A DNA stretch of 64,000 nucleotides from an uncultured Collinsella sp. Its GTDB lineage: Bacteria > Actinomycetota > Coriobacteriia > Coriobacteriales > Coriobacteriaceae. The number at the start of each line of letters is the position of its first letter. The first letter of the stretch is position 1. The position numbers were made by a program, and so were the translations under genes. The stretch lies in contig CAKUOD010000004.1 of NCBI GenBank assembly GCA_934668695.1, forward strand, positions 1 to 64,000. Direction: 5' to 3'. This document shows positions 17,279-24,757 of the stretch, piece by piece. The notes below the pieces were generated by a model. It searched no databases, was not told the origin of the DNA, and worked only from the letters and a program-made list of their open reading frames with translations.

Positions 17279-17302
17279 GGCATATCACATCGCGCGCACC
17301 GC

Positions 17303-18433
17303 TTACAGGTACTTGCGCCAGTCGTCCTCGTCCTCATCATCCTCGGCGGCAGCCTGGGCCTGCTCGGCGGCACGAGCGGCTGCGGCGCGGGCGGCAACCT
17401 GGGCATAGGACTCCTCGTTGCGCTCGGGGAACTTTGCCAGCACGTGCTCGAACTTGGCAAAGTCCTCATCCCAGCGCGTAGAGGGCGCGGCAAAGAAGAC
17501 CTGCTTGACCTTGAAGTCGCCCGACGCGAGCTCCTTGCGGAAGAGCTCGGCCACGGCCTCGGCGTCAAAGCCGTTGTTCTCGCAGCCCCAAGCACCCAGT
17601 ACGAGTTTCTCGCGGCCCAGCTCGTCGCAAATGGCAAGCACAAAGCGGATGCGATCGCGCAGAGCGTCAAGCAAGGCATCGTCGCTCACGCGGTACTCCT
17701 GGCGAGCACGCTTGGCGTTGGGTGCGGCGGCGACGATTACGTCGGCATAGGCGTGCACATGGTTACGGTCGAAGCGCACCGCGGGCACCACCAGCGCACG
17801 GTTGCGGTACAGCTCACAGTTGATGTTGCGGCGACGGTTCTCGCCGTACCATTTACGCTGCTTATCGAGAACGTTGTACAGATACGAATCGGCGCACAGC
17901 GTGGCCTCCTGGCCCAGATAGCCCTGGATGTAGCCACCGCCCGGGTTGGTGAACGAGGCAAAGGCGAGTACGGCCATGTCGCAGAACTGCGCGTAGCCTC
18001 GGCCGTTATCCAGAATGACCTGCGTGGCAGAGGCGTCGAGCACAGTGACCTCGGGCAGGACCGGAGCGGGCTCCTCGGCGGCAGACGCGGGCTCGGTCTC
18101 CGCGGGCTCCTCGGCGGGCGCAGGCTCAGCTTCGGTAGCCTCCTCGACGGGCTCGGGCGCCACCTCGGCATCGGCCGCAGCCTCGACGTCCTCGGCAACC
18201 TGCTCCTCAGCAGCCGCCTTCTGGGTCTTGGCCTTCATCGCCGCGACAAAACCGGCAGGCATACCATCGAACTCGCGCACGCCGGCAAGCGAACGCTCGA
18301 TGTCCTTGGCGCAGGCCTCGGACACAGCCGTCACATGGCGCTCGGCGGCCTTCGCACGCGCCTCACGCTTGGGATTGGGCTGACCCGCTCGGTTGGACCT
18401 GCGGTTACGGTTCCTGTTGTCGACGTCTGCCAT
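17303..18433 (-). CDS. TIGR02452/PARG-like macrodomain protein with a substituted catalytic Glu and long acidic linker
   Basis: A 376-residue protein. Residues 128-350 match the microbial poly(ADP-ribose) glycohydrolase-like family: FASFTNPGGGYIQG, SYLYNVL, ELYRNRALVVPAV, DVIVAAAPN and LGAWGCENNGFDA. In active enzymes the signature is GGG-X6-8-QEE and the second Glu is catalytic. Here it reads GGGYIQGYLGQEATLC, so Glu177 is Ala. A basic N-terminus (residues 1-35), an Ala/Glu/Pro linker (about 75-125) and an acidic tail (EDDEDEDDW) are added. It may bind ADP-ribose without cleaving it, or use another residue. No partner genes for ADP-ribosylation are adjacent. Confidence 0.85.
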   Translation of the reverse strand: MADVDNRNRNRRSNRAGQPNPKREARAKAAERHVTAVSEACAKDIERSLAGVREFDGMPAGFVAAMKAKTQKAAAEEQVAEDVEAAADAEVAPEPVEEATEAEPAPAEEPAETEPASAAEEPAPVLPEVTVLDASATQVILDNGRGYAQFCDMAVLAFASFTNPGGGYIQGYLGQEATLCADSYLYNVLDKQRKWYGENRRRNINCELYRNRALVVPAVRFDRNHVHAYADVIVAAAPNAKRARQEYRVSDDALLDALRDRIRFVLAICDELGREKLVLGAWGCENNGFDAEAVAELFRKELASGDFKVKQVFFAAPSTRWDEDFAKFEHVLAKFPERNEESYAQVAARAAAARAAEQAQAAAEDDEDEDDWRKYL

Positions 18434-18498
18434 ACATGGCCACCTTTCCTGTCGCTGCCGCTATCGTCTTTTCCCATCCATGATACCCCGCCGTGCAC

Positions 18499-18524
18499 AA
18501 AAAAGACGGCCCCGAAGGACCGCC
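18499..18524 (-). terminator. Terminator after the Bax-inhibitor-like gene
   Basis: On the minus strand GGCGGTCC-TTCG-GGGCCGTC forms an eight-pair stem with a UUCG tetraloop, followed by TTTTTT. It is one of the clearest intrinsic terminators in the window. Confidence 0.9.
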
Positions 18525-18573
18525 TTTCGCATCGTTTTACCGTGTCCGGCAGGAAGCACCGCAATGCCGCGCT

Positions 18574-19269
18574 TTAATCGCGACGGCCGAGGATGTTCAG
18601 AATGCGCAGGAACACGTTGATGATGTCCACGAACAGGTTGGATGCCATAAGCACGGCGTTGGGCAGCGTGGGCGGCACCGTCGTTGCCACATAGGTGTCG
18701 TAGCCAATAAAGCCGGCAAACACCACGATCACGATCAGGTCGGTGATGGACTGCGAAACGCCCATGAACATCAACACGATCTCGACCAGAATCGTGGCAA
18801 GCAGGATGCCAAAACCAATGCCATACACACGCTGGAAGAACTTGGGGAAGGTCACGCCCAGCGCACCAAAGACAAAGGTGATGGCGGCCGTGGCGATAAA
18901 GGCGGTGTTAATGGTAGGCAGGTCGTAGTTGGCAAGACCAAACGACGCCGTCAGACCAAAGGTGCTCGCAAAGACCACGTAGCCCACGAGTGACAGGCCC
19001 ACGGACTGTTTGCTGGCGGCAGCCGACATCATGACCATGCCGACGATGGTCAAAATAAATGAGCCAAAGACCAGCGGCAAAGCGGCGCCGCTCATCATCA
19101 TGCGCGCAAACGACATGGTGCTCGTAAAATAGGCGCCGGCGCCCATGGCGCAAAAGCCCAAAAAGATCAGAGCAGACATGACAAGGTTGTACGCGCGCGG
19201 CGACATCTCCTTGGCACGGCTTGCGCCGGTCTCGATGGGGCCGTTCTGATAGCCCTGGATATCGTTCAT
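18574..19269 (-). CDS. Bax inhibitor-1/YccA-family membrane protein
   Basis: A 231-residue integral membrane protein with about seven hydrophobic spans. The C-terminal signature with a charged pore-type pattern is present: GFIGYDTYVA near 178 followed by ASNLFVDIINVFLRILNIL (in parts). Bacterial members include YbhL, YccA and calcium-leak channel BsYetJ; YccA interacts with FtsH. GAAAGGAC precedes the ATG. The gene has its own terminator. The physiological role here is not evident. Confidence 0.92.
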   Translation of the reverse strand: MNDIQGYQNGPIETGASRAKEMSPRAYNLVMSALIFLGFCAMGAGAYFTSTMSFARMMMSGAALPLVFGSFILTIVGMVMMSAAASKQSVGLSLVGYVVFASTFGLTASFGLANYDLPTINTAFIATAAITFVFGALGVTFPKFFQRVYGIGFGILLATILVEIVLMFMGVSQSITDLIVIVVFAGFIGYDTYVATTVPPTLPNAVLMASNLFVDIINVFLRILNILGRRD

Positions 19270-19349
19270 AATTTCGTCCTTTCAAAAAGCACCGCGACGG
19301 CGCCGTAGCTGACAAGTTTCCTGCCATTGTACCCGAACGCCACGCGTTC

Positions 19350-19688
19350 TTACCTGCGACGCTCGCTCTCGAGTGTTCGGTCGAACGCCCACACCCACCA
19401 ACGCATCAGATGAGTCTGCGAGCCATCCGGTCGCTCGCGTGCCTGTTCTTCCAGATACAGTTCGGTCGCATGTCCGCCAAAACGAACCTTATAAGTCGCC
19501 GTACGAATGCCGTGAACCGTCAGGCCAAACCCGGTGGTCGAGATAATTTCGTCGATCGTAAAACAACGGCCGTCAACCCAGCAGACAGTGACCGGCACAA
19601 CCTGTCCGCCCGCGAGGATGCGAGCCACGACGTCCACATACTGCTTGTGCACGCGCCGAGTTTTGCCGTCTGTCTGTCGATATTCCAT
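19350..19688 (-). CDS. Unidentified 112-residue protein
   Basis: A small soluble, basic protein starting MEYRQTDGKTRRVHKQYVD, with a central PVTVCWVDGRCFTIDEI beta-strand-rich segment and a tryptophan-rich end (MRWWVWAFD). The fold pattern recalls small actinobacterial DUF6504-like proteins, a weak impression only. AGGAGG lies very close to the ATG at 19688; an upstream in-frame ATG at 19709 lacks a ribosome site. It is divergent from pit. Confidence 0.65.
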   Translation of the reverse strand: MEYRQTDGKTRRVHKQYVDVVARILAGGQVVPVTVCWVDGRCFTIDEIISTTGFGLTVHGIRTATYKVRFGGHATELYLEEQARERPDGSQTHLMRWWVWAFDRTLESERRR

Positions 19689-19876
19689 GCCTCCTATTAT
19701 CGAACGCATGTTTGCATGTTGTAAAGCGAACAGGCTGTGGTTTTGGGGTGTCGGAGCGATCGCATGTGTCCGCATGGCGTGTTAGCAAAAAGAACACCCG
19801 CGGTCAACAGGGATAATATTCAATTTTAGTGCCAAAAAATTCACTGCTCCCATCAGAACTCGGTAAAGAAACCCGC

Positions 19877-19908
19877 AGGAGGTGATACGATTTATCATGT
19901 TTCTGTAA
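19877..19908 (+). promoter_or_regulatory. Strong Shine-Dalgarno with a 3-codon mini-ORF upstream of pit
   Basis: AGGAGGTGAT (19877-19886), a full match to the 16S rRNA 3' end, is followed after ten bases by ATG TTT CTG TAA (19897-19908). The mini-ORF is in frame with pit, whose own start at 19939 has only a weak ribosome site. It could be a regulatory leader or the trace of a longer N-terminus lost to the TAA. Confidence 0.45.
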
Positions 19909-19938
19909 CGTGCCTGCAAACTTCGAGAAAGCCCATAT

Positions 19939-20988
19939 ATGGACGTAACGTTCTCAACCTTCCTCGGCCAACTTGTGTCGAACCCAGTCCTTGCCGTCAC
20001 CGTGATCCTCGCGCTCGGCGCCATCTTCGTCAATGGATGGACCGACGCGCCCAACGCCATCGCGACCTGCGTCACTACGCGTTGCATGCCCGCCCGCGCC
20101 GCCATTCTCATGAGTGCCGCATTCAACTTCCTCGGCGTGCTCATCATGACGCACTTTAACGCGAGCGTCGCCAACACCATCTCCCATATTGTCGACTTTG
20201 GCGGAAACAGTACCATGGCGCTCGCCTGCCTGTGCGCGGCGCTGTTCTCCATCGTCGTCTACGGCGCCACAGCGTCGCGTTTTGGCATCCCCACCTCGCA
20301 AAGCCACAGCCTTATCGCCGGCCTGACCGGTGCCGCTATCGCCCTCGGCGGTGCGAGCAGCGTCAACGTCCACGAGTGGATGAAGGTCATCTACGGCCTG
20401 GCGCTCTCCATCGGCCTGGGCTTTGTCATGGGCTGGGTCCTGTGCAAGCTCGTCTCGATTCTTTTCGCCGCCGCCAACAGGCGACGTGCCAATGTCTTCT
20501 TTAAATACGCTCAGATCGCGAGCGCTGCGGCCATGAGCTTTATGCACGGCGCGCAGGATGGACAGAAGTTCATCGGCGTGCTCTTTTTAGGCGTGGCCTT
20601 TGCCAGCGGCCAGACAAGCGTCGGCGATGCAGGCATCCCCATCTGGATTATGCTGCTGTGCTCGGCCACCATGGGCATCGGCACCAGCGTGGGCGGCGAG
20701 CGCATCATCAAGTCCGTTGGCCAGAGCATGGTCAAGCTCGAAAAGTACCAGGGCTTCTCCGCCGACCTGGCGGGCGCCGCAAATCTGCTGCTTGCCACCC
20801 TTACCGGCATCCCCGTGTCCTCCACTCACATCAAGACCTGCGCCATCATGGGCGTCGGCGCCGTCAAGCGCCTTTCGGCCATCAACTTCGGTGTCGTCAA
20901 GGACATGATGTTCACCTGGTTCTTCACCTTCCCCGCCTGTGGACTCATCAGCTTTGTCATGGCCAAGCTGTTCATGATGTTCCTCTAG
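19939..20988 (+). CDS. pit: Low-affinity inorganic phosphate transporter (PiT family)
   Basis: Integral membrane proton- or sodium-coupled phosphate carrier of 349 residues with about ten spans. Both family signatures are visible: NGWTDAPNAIAT near 34-45 and the second repeat GAANLLLATLTGIPVSSTH near 280-298; GIPTSQSHSLIAG near 117 is the first-half counterpart. The DUF47 gene lies 67 bases downstream on the same strand, the usual pairing. Translation starts at 19939, but the strongest ribosome site lies upstream of an in-frame stop (see the mini-ORF entry). Confidence 0.95.
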   Translation: MDVTFSTFLGQLVSNPVLAVTVILALGAIFVNGWTDAPNAIATCVTTRCMPARAAILMSAAFNFLGVLIMTHFNASVANTISHIVDFGGNSTMALACLCAALFSIVVYGATASRFGIPTSQSHSLIAGLTGAAIALGGASSVNVHEWMKVIYGLALSIGLGFVMGWVLCKLVSILFAAANRRRANVFFKYAQIASAAAMSFMHGAQDGQKFIGVLFLGVAFASGQTSVGDAGIPIWIMLLCSATMGIGTSVGGERIIKSVGQSMVKLEKYQGFSADLAGAANLLLATLTGIPVSSTHIKTCAIMGVGAVKRLSAINFGVVKDMMFTWFFTFPACGLISFVMAKLFMMFL

Positions 20989-21055
20989 CCACACCGAGCG
21001 TCCATCCGGACCGTAATATTTCGCCCACCCGTCTTCGCCTCGAAAGGACCCACTC

Positions 21056-21679
21056 ATGGCAAAGAAACCCGATTCGTTCTACTTTGACAACTACGTCGCC
21101 TGCGCCGACCTTGCCGTCCAGGCCGCCGAGCTGCTCACCAAGATTTTCGAGAACTTCGATCCTGCAAAGATTCACGATATGCTCGACAAGATGCACGCGA
21201 TCGAGCATGCGGCAGACAAGAAGCACCATGAGCTCGAAGACGCCCTGCTCACCGCCTTTATCACCCCGCTTGAGCGCGAGGATCTGGACCTGATGAGCTG
21301 CTCGCTCGACACCGTGCTCGACCGCATCGAGGGCGTCGTGCAGCGCGTCTACTTCACCAACATCCAGAGCATCCACCCCGATGCCATCGTCATCGCTCAC
21401 AAGGTGACCGACGCCTGCCGTGCCATGAAGGACCTTATGGTCGAGCTTCCCAACTACCGCAAGTCCAAAACGCTGCGCGAGCTCGTCATCCAGATCAACA
21501 CCATCGAGTCCGAGGCCGACGAGCTCTATATCAACGCCATGCGCAACCTGCACGTTAACGGCAAGGACCCGCTCGAGGTCATCGCTTGGCGTGACGTGTA
21601 CGCCTTCCTGGAGTACTGCGCCGACTGCTGCGAGAATGTGGCCGATGTCGTGGATTCGATTGTCATGAAGAACAGTTAA
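21056..21679 (+). CDS. DUF47/PhoU-like Pit accessory protein
   Basis: A 207-residue, almost entirely helical cytosolic protein of the DUF47 family (PhoU-like), which typically sits beside pit genes and modulates phosphate transport. Seen are HAIEHAADKKHHELEDAL near 45-60, ITPLEREDLDLM and the C-terminal EYCADCCENVADVVD, where acidic residues could bind metal. GAAAGGACC precedes the ATG. It forms an operon with pit and is followed by a 25-base perfect inverted repeat. Confidence 0.92.
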   Translation: MAKKPDSFYFDNYVACADLAVQAAELLTKIFENFDPAKIHDMLDKMHAIEHAADKKHHELEDALLTAFITPLEREDLDLMSCSLDTVLDRIEGVVQRVYFTNIQSIHPDAIVIAHKVTDACRAMKDLMVELPNYRKSKTLRELVIQINTIESEADELYINAMRNLHVNGKDPLEVIAWRDVYAFLEYCADCCENVADVVDSIVMKNS

Positions 21680-21703
21680 TTGGGGGCACGTATCCCACCG
21701 GTC

Positions 21704-21780
21704 GCGGGCCCGACCACTAATACCTTTTTCACTCCGGCTGCAAGCAGAGTCGTTCAAAAGGTATTAGTGGTCGGGCCCGC
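21704..21780. repeat. Long perfect inverted repeat (25-base arms) after the pit operon
   Basis: Arms 21704-21728 and 21756-21780 are perfectly complementary around a 27-base loop, starting 25 bases after the DUF47 stop. The outer end GCGGGCCCGACC resembles the GGCCCCGGGC end of the 7692-7813 element. It probably ends the pit transcript but lacks a U tract. Confidence 0.75.
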
Positions 21781-21805
21781 TCCCTTACGTACCACCATTG
21801 GGAAC

Positions 21806-21896
21806 TTTGGCTGATAGTTGTAGCGCAATAGAGGTTTGGCTGAAGGGACCTTTGGTATCGTTCGGACACTTTGGCCCTTGATGAGCGTTTGGCTGA
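21806..21896 (+). repeat. Three TTTGGCTGA direct repeats upstream of the nitroreductase
   Basis: TTTGGCTGA occurs at 21806, 21835 and 21888, with many extra ACTTTGG and TTTGGG words between. The same 9-mer is at 7863, also next to a long inverted repeat. The segment is T/G-rich and unlike the surrounding DNA; it also presumably holds the nitroreductase promoter. Confidence 0.5.
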
Positions 21897-21962
21897 TTGC
21901 TGCTTTGGGTACTGTTTGGGTTACTTTGGGTTTGTTTGATTTTTAATTGTAGGAGGGCTTGT

Positions 21963-22493
21963 ATGTCTTATTTGGATCTGGCTCGGAGTCGCTATTCTTG
22001 TCGCGAGTTTGAGGATCGTTCTGTTGAGCAGGCTGTGGTGGATGCCATTGTTGAGGCGGGGCGGATTGCTCCTTCTGCTTGTAATAATCATCCAGCCCGT
22101 GTGATGGTGCTGGATACGCCTGAGCTGTTGGAGAAGGCTGCTGCTTGTCAGCCTCGGTTTGCTCGTGATGGGTCTATCTTTGGGGCTCCGCTTGTCTTCC
22201 TTATTTGCAGCGTTACCGATGATGCTTGGGTGCGCCCGTATGACCAGATGAATTCCAGTGAAATCGATACGTCCATCGTGTGTGATCAGATGATGATGGA
22301 GGCCACCGAGCAGGGCCTGGGAACGTGCTGGGTATGCCATTTTAAGCCTGAGGTGGCACAGGAGCAGTTCAACCTGCCCAAGGGCGTCTATCCCTATCAC
22401 ATGCTCGTCTGTGGCTATCCTGCCGACCACATCGCCGATCCCGAGCATCGCGAGGCCCGCACCATTCCCCTCTCCAACTTCCTCCTCAAGTAG
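21963..22493 (+). CDS. Nitroreductase-family flavoprotein
   Basis: A 176-residue FMN-dependent NAD(P)H oxidoreductase-like protein. Family blocks: SRYSCREFEDRSV near 9-21 (FMN phosphate contacts), GRIAPSACNNHPARV near 33-47, and GLGTCWVCHF near 120. AGGAGGG lies eight bases before the ATG. Its first 90 codons often end in T or G, whereas the last 80 use the C-rich codons of the rest of the window, so the gene looks like a composite. The substrate is unknown. An IS has inserted in the terminator just downstream. Confidence 0.9.
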   Translation: MSYLDLARSRYSCREFEDRSVEQAVVDAIVEAGRIAPSACNNHPARVMVLDTPELLEKAAACQPRFARDGSIFGAPLVFLICSVTDDAWVRPYDQMNSSEIDTSIVCDQMMMEATEQGLGTCWVCHFKPEVAQEQFNLPKGVYPYHMLVCGYPADHIADPEHREARTIPLSNFLLK

Positions 22494-22520
22494 TTTTTGG
22501 CACATGCCCTAAAACCTACC
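22491..22520. repeat. Short palindromic repeat, copy 2
   Basis: On the minus strand this 30-base stretch matches the 2227-2258 element at roughly 24 positions, including the core GGCATGT. It begins at the nitroreductase stop codon. Confidence 0.4.
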
Positions 22521-22537
22521 TTTTACCACGCGCCCTT

Positions 22538-22578
22538 CGCCGAGTTCTGTCCTATCGCATGCAGAGCTCGGCGTTTTG
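22538..22578 (+). terminator. Nitroreductase terminator interrupted by an IS
   Basis: CGCCGAGTTCTG (22538-22549) pairs with CAGAGCTCGGCG (22562-22573), one G-T pair, followed by TTTTG. The last 8 bases GCGTTTTG (22571-22578) are duplicated on the far side of the IS (23933-23940), so the IS landed at the stem end and T tract. Confidence 0.75.
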
Positions 22579-23932
22579 GGCTTATAGGACAAAATGTGTG
22601 TCCCGATAGAACATCCGTTTCCATCCATTAATCCAGCCAGAACGGGTACGGGTCCCTGTGGTGGAGGTCCTCCCACACGGCCCTGTCGCCCCACTCCGGC
22701 CCTCCGTCCTCGCGCGACGGCGAAGCGGAGTAGACGCTGAATAGGAAGTCGATGTCCGCGTCGGTCGGCATCGTGGCGAGCTTCTCGCGCGCCGTCCTCG
22801 CGTCCCCCGAATGAGCGTGGCACCACCAGAACACCGCCTTAACGCGCTTGACCGACGTCAGCCCCCGGTGGTTGCGCAGGACGGCCCTCAGCTGCGAGTT
22901 CACCCCTCCCTCGATCATGTTGTTGGTCGACGGCAGCGGGCCGGCCTTGGCCAGGGCGGGGTCGAGGTAGGTGAACAGCGTCCCCGCCGACACCAGCGAT
23001 GACAGCGACGAGCGCGCCCGCCTCAGCCTCTCGTGGGTGTAGACCCTCCTGCCGTCCACCACGGTCCTGTCCTCCAGGAAGTCGGCCCAGAACCCGCACC
23101 AGTCGAGGTAGCGCTCGACCCAGAGCTCGGCCTGGTGCAGCGTCTCGATGCCCATGAGGTCGCGCGCGATGAGGTAGAGCTCGCGCCCCGCCTGGAGCTT
23201 CGGCCGCGTCGTCGTGTAACGCTTGACCTGCGAGAAGGCGTGGAAGGTGCACCTCTGGACCCTGGTGCGCGGCCAGGTCTCGCGCACGGCCTTGGCGAAC
23301 CCGCTCCCGCCGTCGGTGACGACCACCTCGGGCGCCGGGATCGGCGACATGAGGGCCGACCACGCCCTCGAGTTCTCCGACCTCGCCATGTACCAGGAGA
23401 CCACCCTCTCGCCGCTGCAGCATATGAGCACGACGAGGTCGCGCGCGACCCAGATCCCGTCGACGTAGAGCACGCGGTGGAGCTCGCCGTCGGGGACGGG
23501 CATGGGCCAGACCTCCCAGAACTCGGCCGTCCTGCGCCTGAAGGACCGCCCGCCGCCCGGCATCGTGGCCTGCGAGTCCTTCGAGAGGAGCCACCCGAGG
23601 AACTCGTCCAGCCTTGTCGCCGTGTCGTCGTACCTCAGCGTCGTCGACGCGCCGCAGGCCGTGCACCTCCACCGCTGGGACCCCGACGAGGTCCTGCCGT
23701 TGCGCTTGGTCCGACCGCCGCAGTAGGGGCAATAAACGGCCTTCATGGGCACCTCTTCCGAAAGCGTATTTAACGGTTCCGAAAGAGGTTATCTACCTGC
23801 GGGAACGTTAGGCAACCGGACACACATTCTGTCCGAGCGGTTAAAAGCGGGCACGGAATTTAAACGGCTGAAAAAGGGGTATCGACCTGCGCCGATGCCC
23901 CTAAAGTAGACACACATTTTGTCCTATAAGCC
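22579..23932. mobile_element. Complete insertion sequence, IS1249/IS256 group, 1354 bp
   Basis: The ends 22579-22602 and 23909-23932 are perfect 24-base inverted repeats (outer end GGCTTATAGGAC). An 8-base direct repeat GCGTTTTG flanks them (22571-22578 and 23933-23940), the expected size of target duplication for this group. One intact transposase gene lies inside. A second copy of the inner part of the right end, GACACACATTCTGTCC, sits at 23819-23834, 90 bases inside the terminal GACACACATTTTGTCC. Intact ends and gene suggest a recent insertion. Confidence 0.95.
22628..23746 (-). CDS. IS1249-like transposase with N-terminal zinc ribbon
   Basis: A 372-residue DDE transposase. The N-terminus holds a zinc ribbon (CPYCGG...RWRCTACGA). 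Catalytic candidates are Asp in LYVDGIWV, Asp in VVTDGGSGF and Glu in NNMIEGGVNSQ, with CTFHAFSQVKRY between, as in IS256-group mutator transposases. The start at 23746 has AGAGG upstream; a GTG two codons earlier is possible. The gene is full length with no frameshift, and Arg codons include many AGG, unlike the host genes. Confidence 0.93.
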   Translation of the reverse strand: MKAVYCPYCGGRTKRNGRTSSGSQRWRCTACGASTTLRYDDTATRLDEFLGWLLSKDSQATMPGGGRSFRRRTAEFWEVWPMPVPDGELHRVLYVDGIWVARDLVVLICCSGERVVSWYMARSENSRAWSALMSPIPAPEVVVTDGGSGFAKAVRETWPRTRVQRCTFHAFSQVKRYTTTRPKLQAGRELYLIARDLMGIETLHQAELWVERYLDWCGFWADFLEDRTVVDGRRVYTHERLRRARSSLSSLVSAGTLFTYLDPALAKAGPLPSTNNMIEGGVNSQLRAVLRNHRGLTSVKRVKAVFWWCHAHSGDARTAREKLATMPTDADIDFLFSVYSASPSREDGGPEWGDRAVWEDLHHRDPYPFWLD

Positions 23933-23963
23933 GCGTTTTGTTTCCCAACCCGTATACAGCCAC

Positions 23964-23991
23964 AAAAAAGGAGCCCGCAGGTGCGAGCTCC
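23964..23991 (-). terminator. Terminator after divIVA
   Basis: On the minus strand GGAGCTCGCA pairs with TGCGGGCTCC (one G-T pair) and is followed by TTTTTT. It ends the long division cluster transcript. Confidence 0.88.
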
Positions 23992-24021
23992 TCTTAAGGA
24001 CACTAGATTGTAGCTCTGATG

Positions 24022-24696
24022 TTAGTCCAAGTCGTCGGCGGCAAAGTTGTCGATCGGGGCGAAAGGATCGGCCACGGGGACAACCGGGTCAGCGACGGGC
24101 AGCGGCTCGGCAGGAACAGTCACCGCAGGAGAAGCGGCAGAACCGACCGGCGTGGAGGCCATGAGGTCGGCCGGGAAGGAGTTCTGGGCATCGTCCATGA
24201 AGTGCTGGATGAGCTTGAGGTACTCGGCCTTGAACTCCTCGCGGGAAGCCTTGAGACGGTCGATTTCCTCGAGCTCGGCCTGCTTTTCGGTCAGAGCCTG
24301 GCGGATAACCTCGCGGGCTTTGGCGTCAGCCTCGTTGCGGATACGCTCAGCGTTCTCGTTGGCATCGTTGACGATGGTCTCAGCGGTCTGCTGGGCAGCG
24401 ATCAGGGCAGCGGAAATCTGGCGCTCCTGAGCGGAGAAGTCAGGGGCGGGAGCAGCCACGGGGGCGGCAGGAACGGCCTGGGCGGTGGCATCCTGAGCCT
24501 GGGCAAGCTGAGCCTGGGCATCGGCAAGCTGCTGCTCGGTAGCAGTCAGACGACCCTTAAGGTCGACGATCTTAGCGAGCATAGCGTCAACCTCGGAGGA
24601 CAGCGTCTCCAAGAAGACGTCGACCTCAGCAGGATCGTAGCCTCGCTTGGCCTCAGAGAAAGTCTGAGCCTGGATGTCTGCAGGGGTAATAGCCAT
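24022..24696 (-). CDS. divIVA: DivIVA-domain protein
   Basis: Cytoplasmic coiled-coil protein of 224 residues that marks curved membrane at poles and septa. The N-terminal DivIVA domain reads MAITPADIQAQTFSEAKRGYD and then PAEVDVFLETL (residues 1-33), followed by two coiled-coil stretches (about 34-70 and 90-170) with an Ala/Pro/Gln linker, and an acidic Pro/Ala/Val tail. AAGGAG precedes the ATG. It is the last gene of the sepF-yggT-divIVA group, the standard Gram-positive order. Confidence 0.93.
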   Translation of the reverse strand: MAITPADIQAQTFSEAKRGYDPAEVDVFLETLSSEVDAMLAKIVDLKGRLTATEQQLADAQAQLAQAQDATAQAVPAAPVAAPAPDFSAQERQISAALIAAQQTAETIVNDANENAERIRNEADAKAREVIRQALTEKQAELEEIDRLKASREEFKAEYLKLIQHFMDDAQNSFPADLMASTPVGSAASPAVTVPAEPLPVADPVVPVADPFAPIDNFAADDLD

Positions 24697-24757
24697 AACA
24701 AGTCTCCTTTTTCATCGCCTCGGCGCTACACGCCCGACGTAAGTTACTAAGTCAGTT

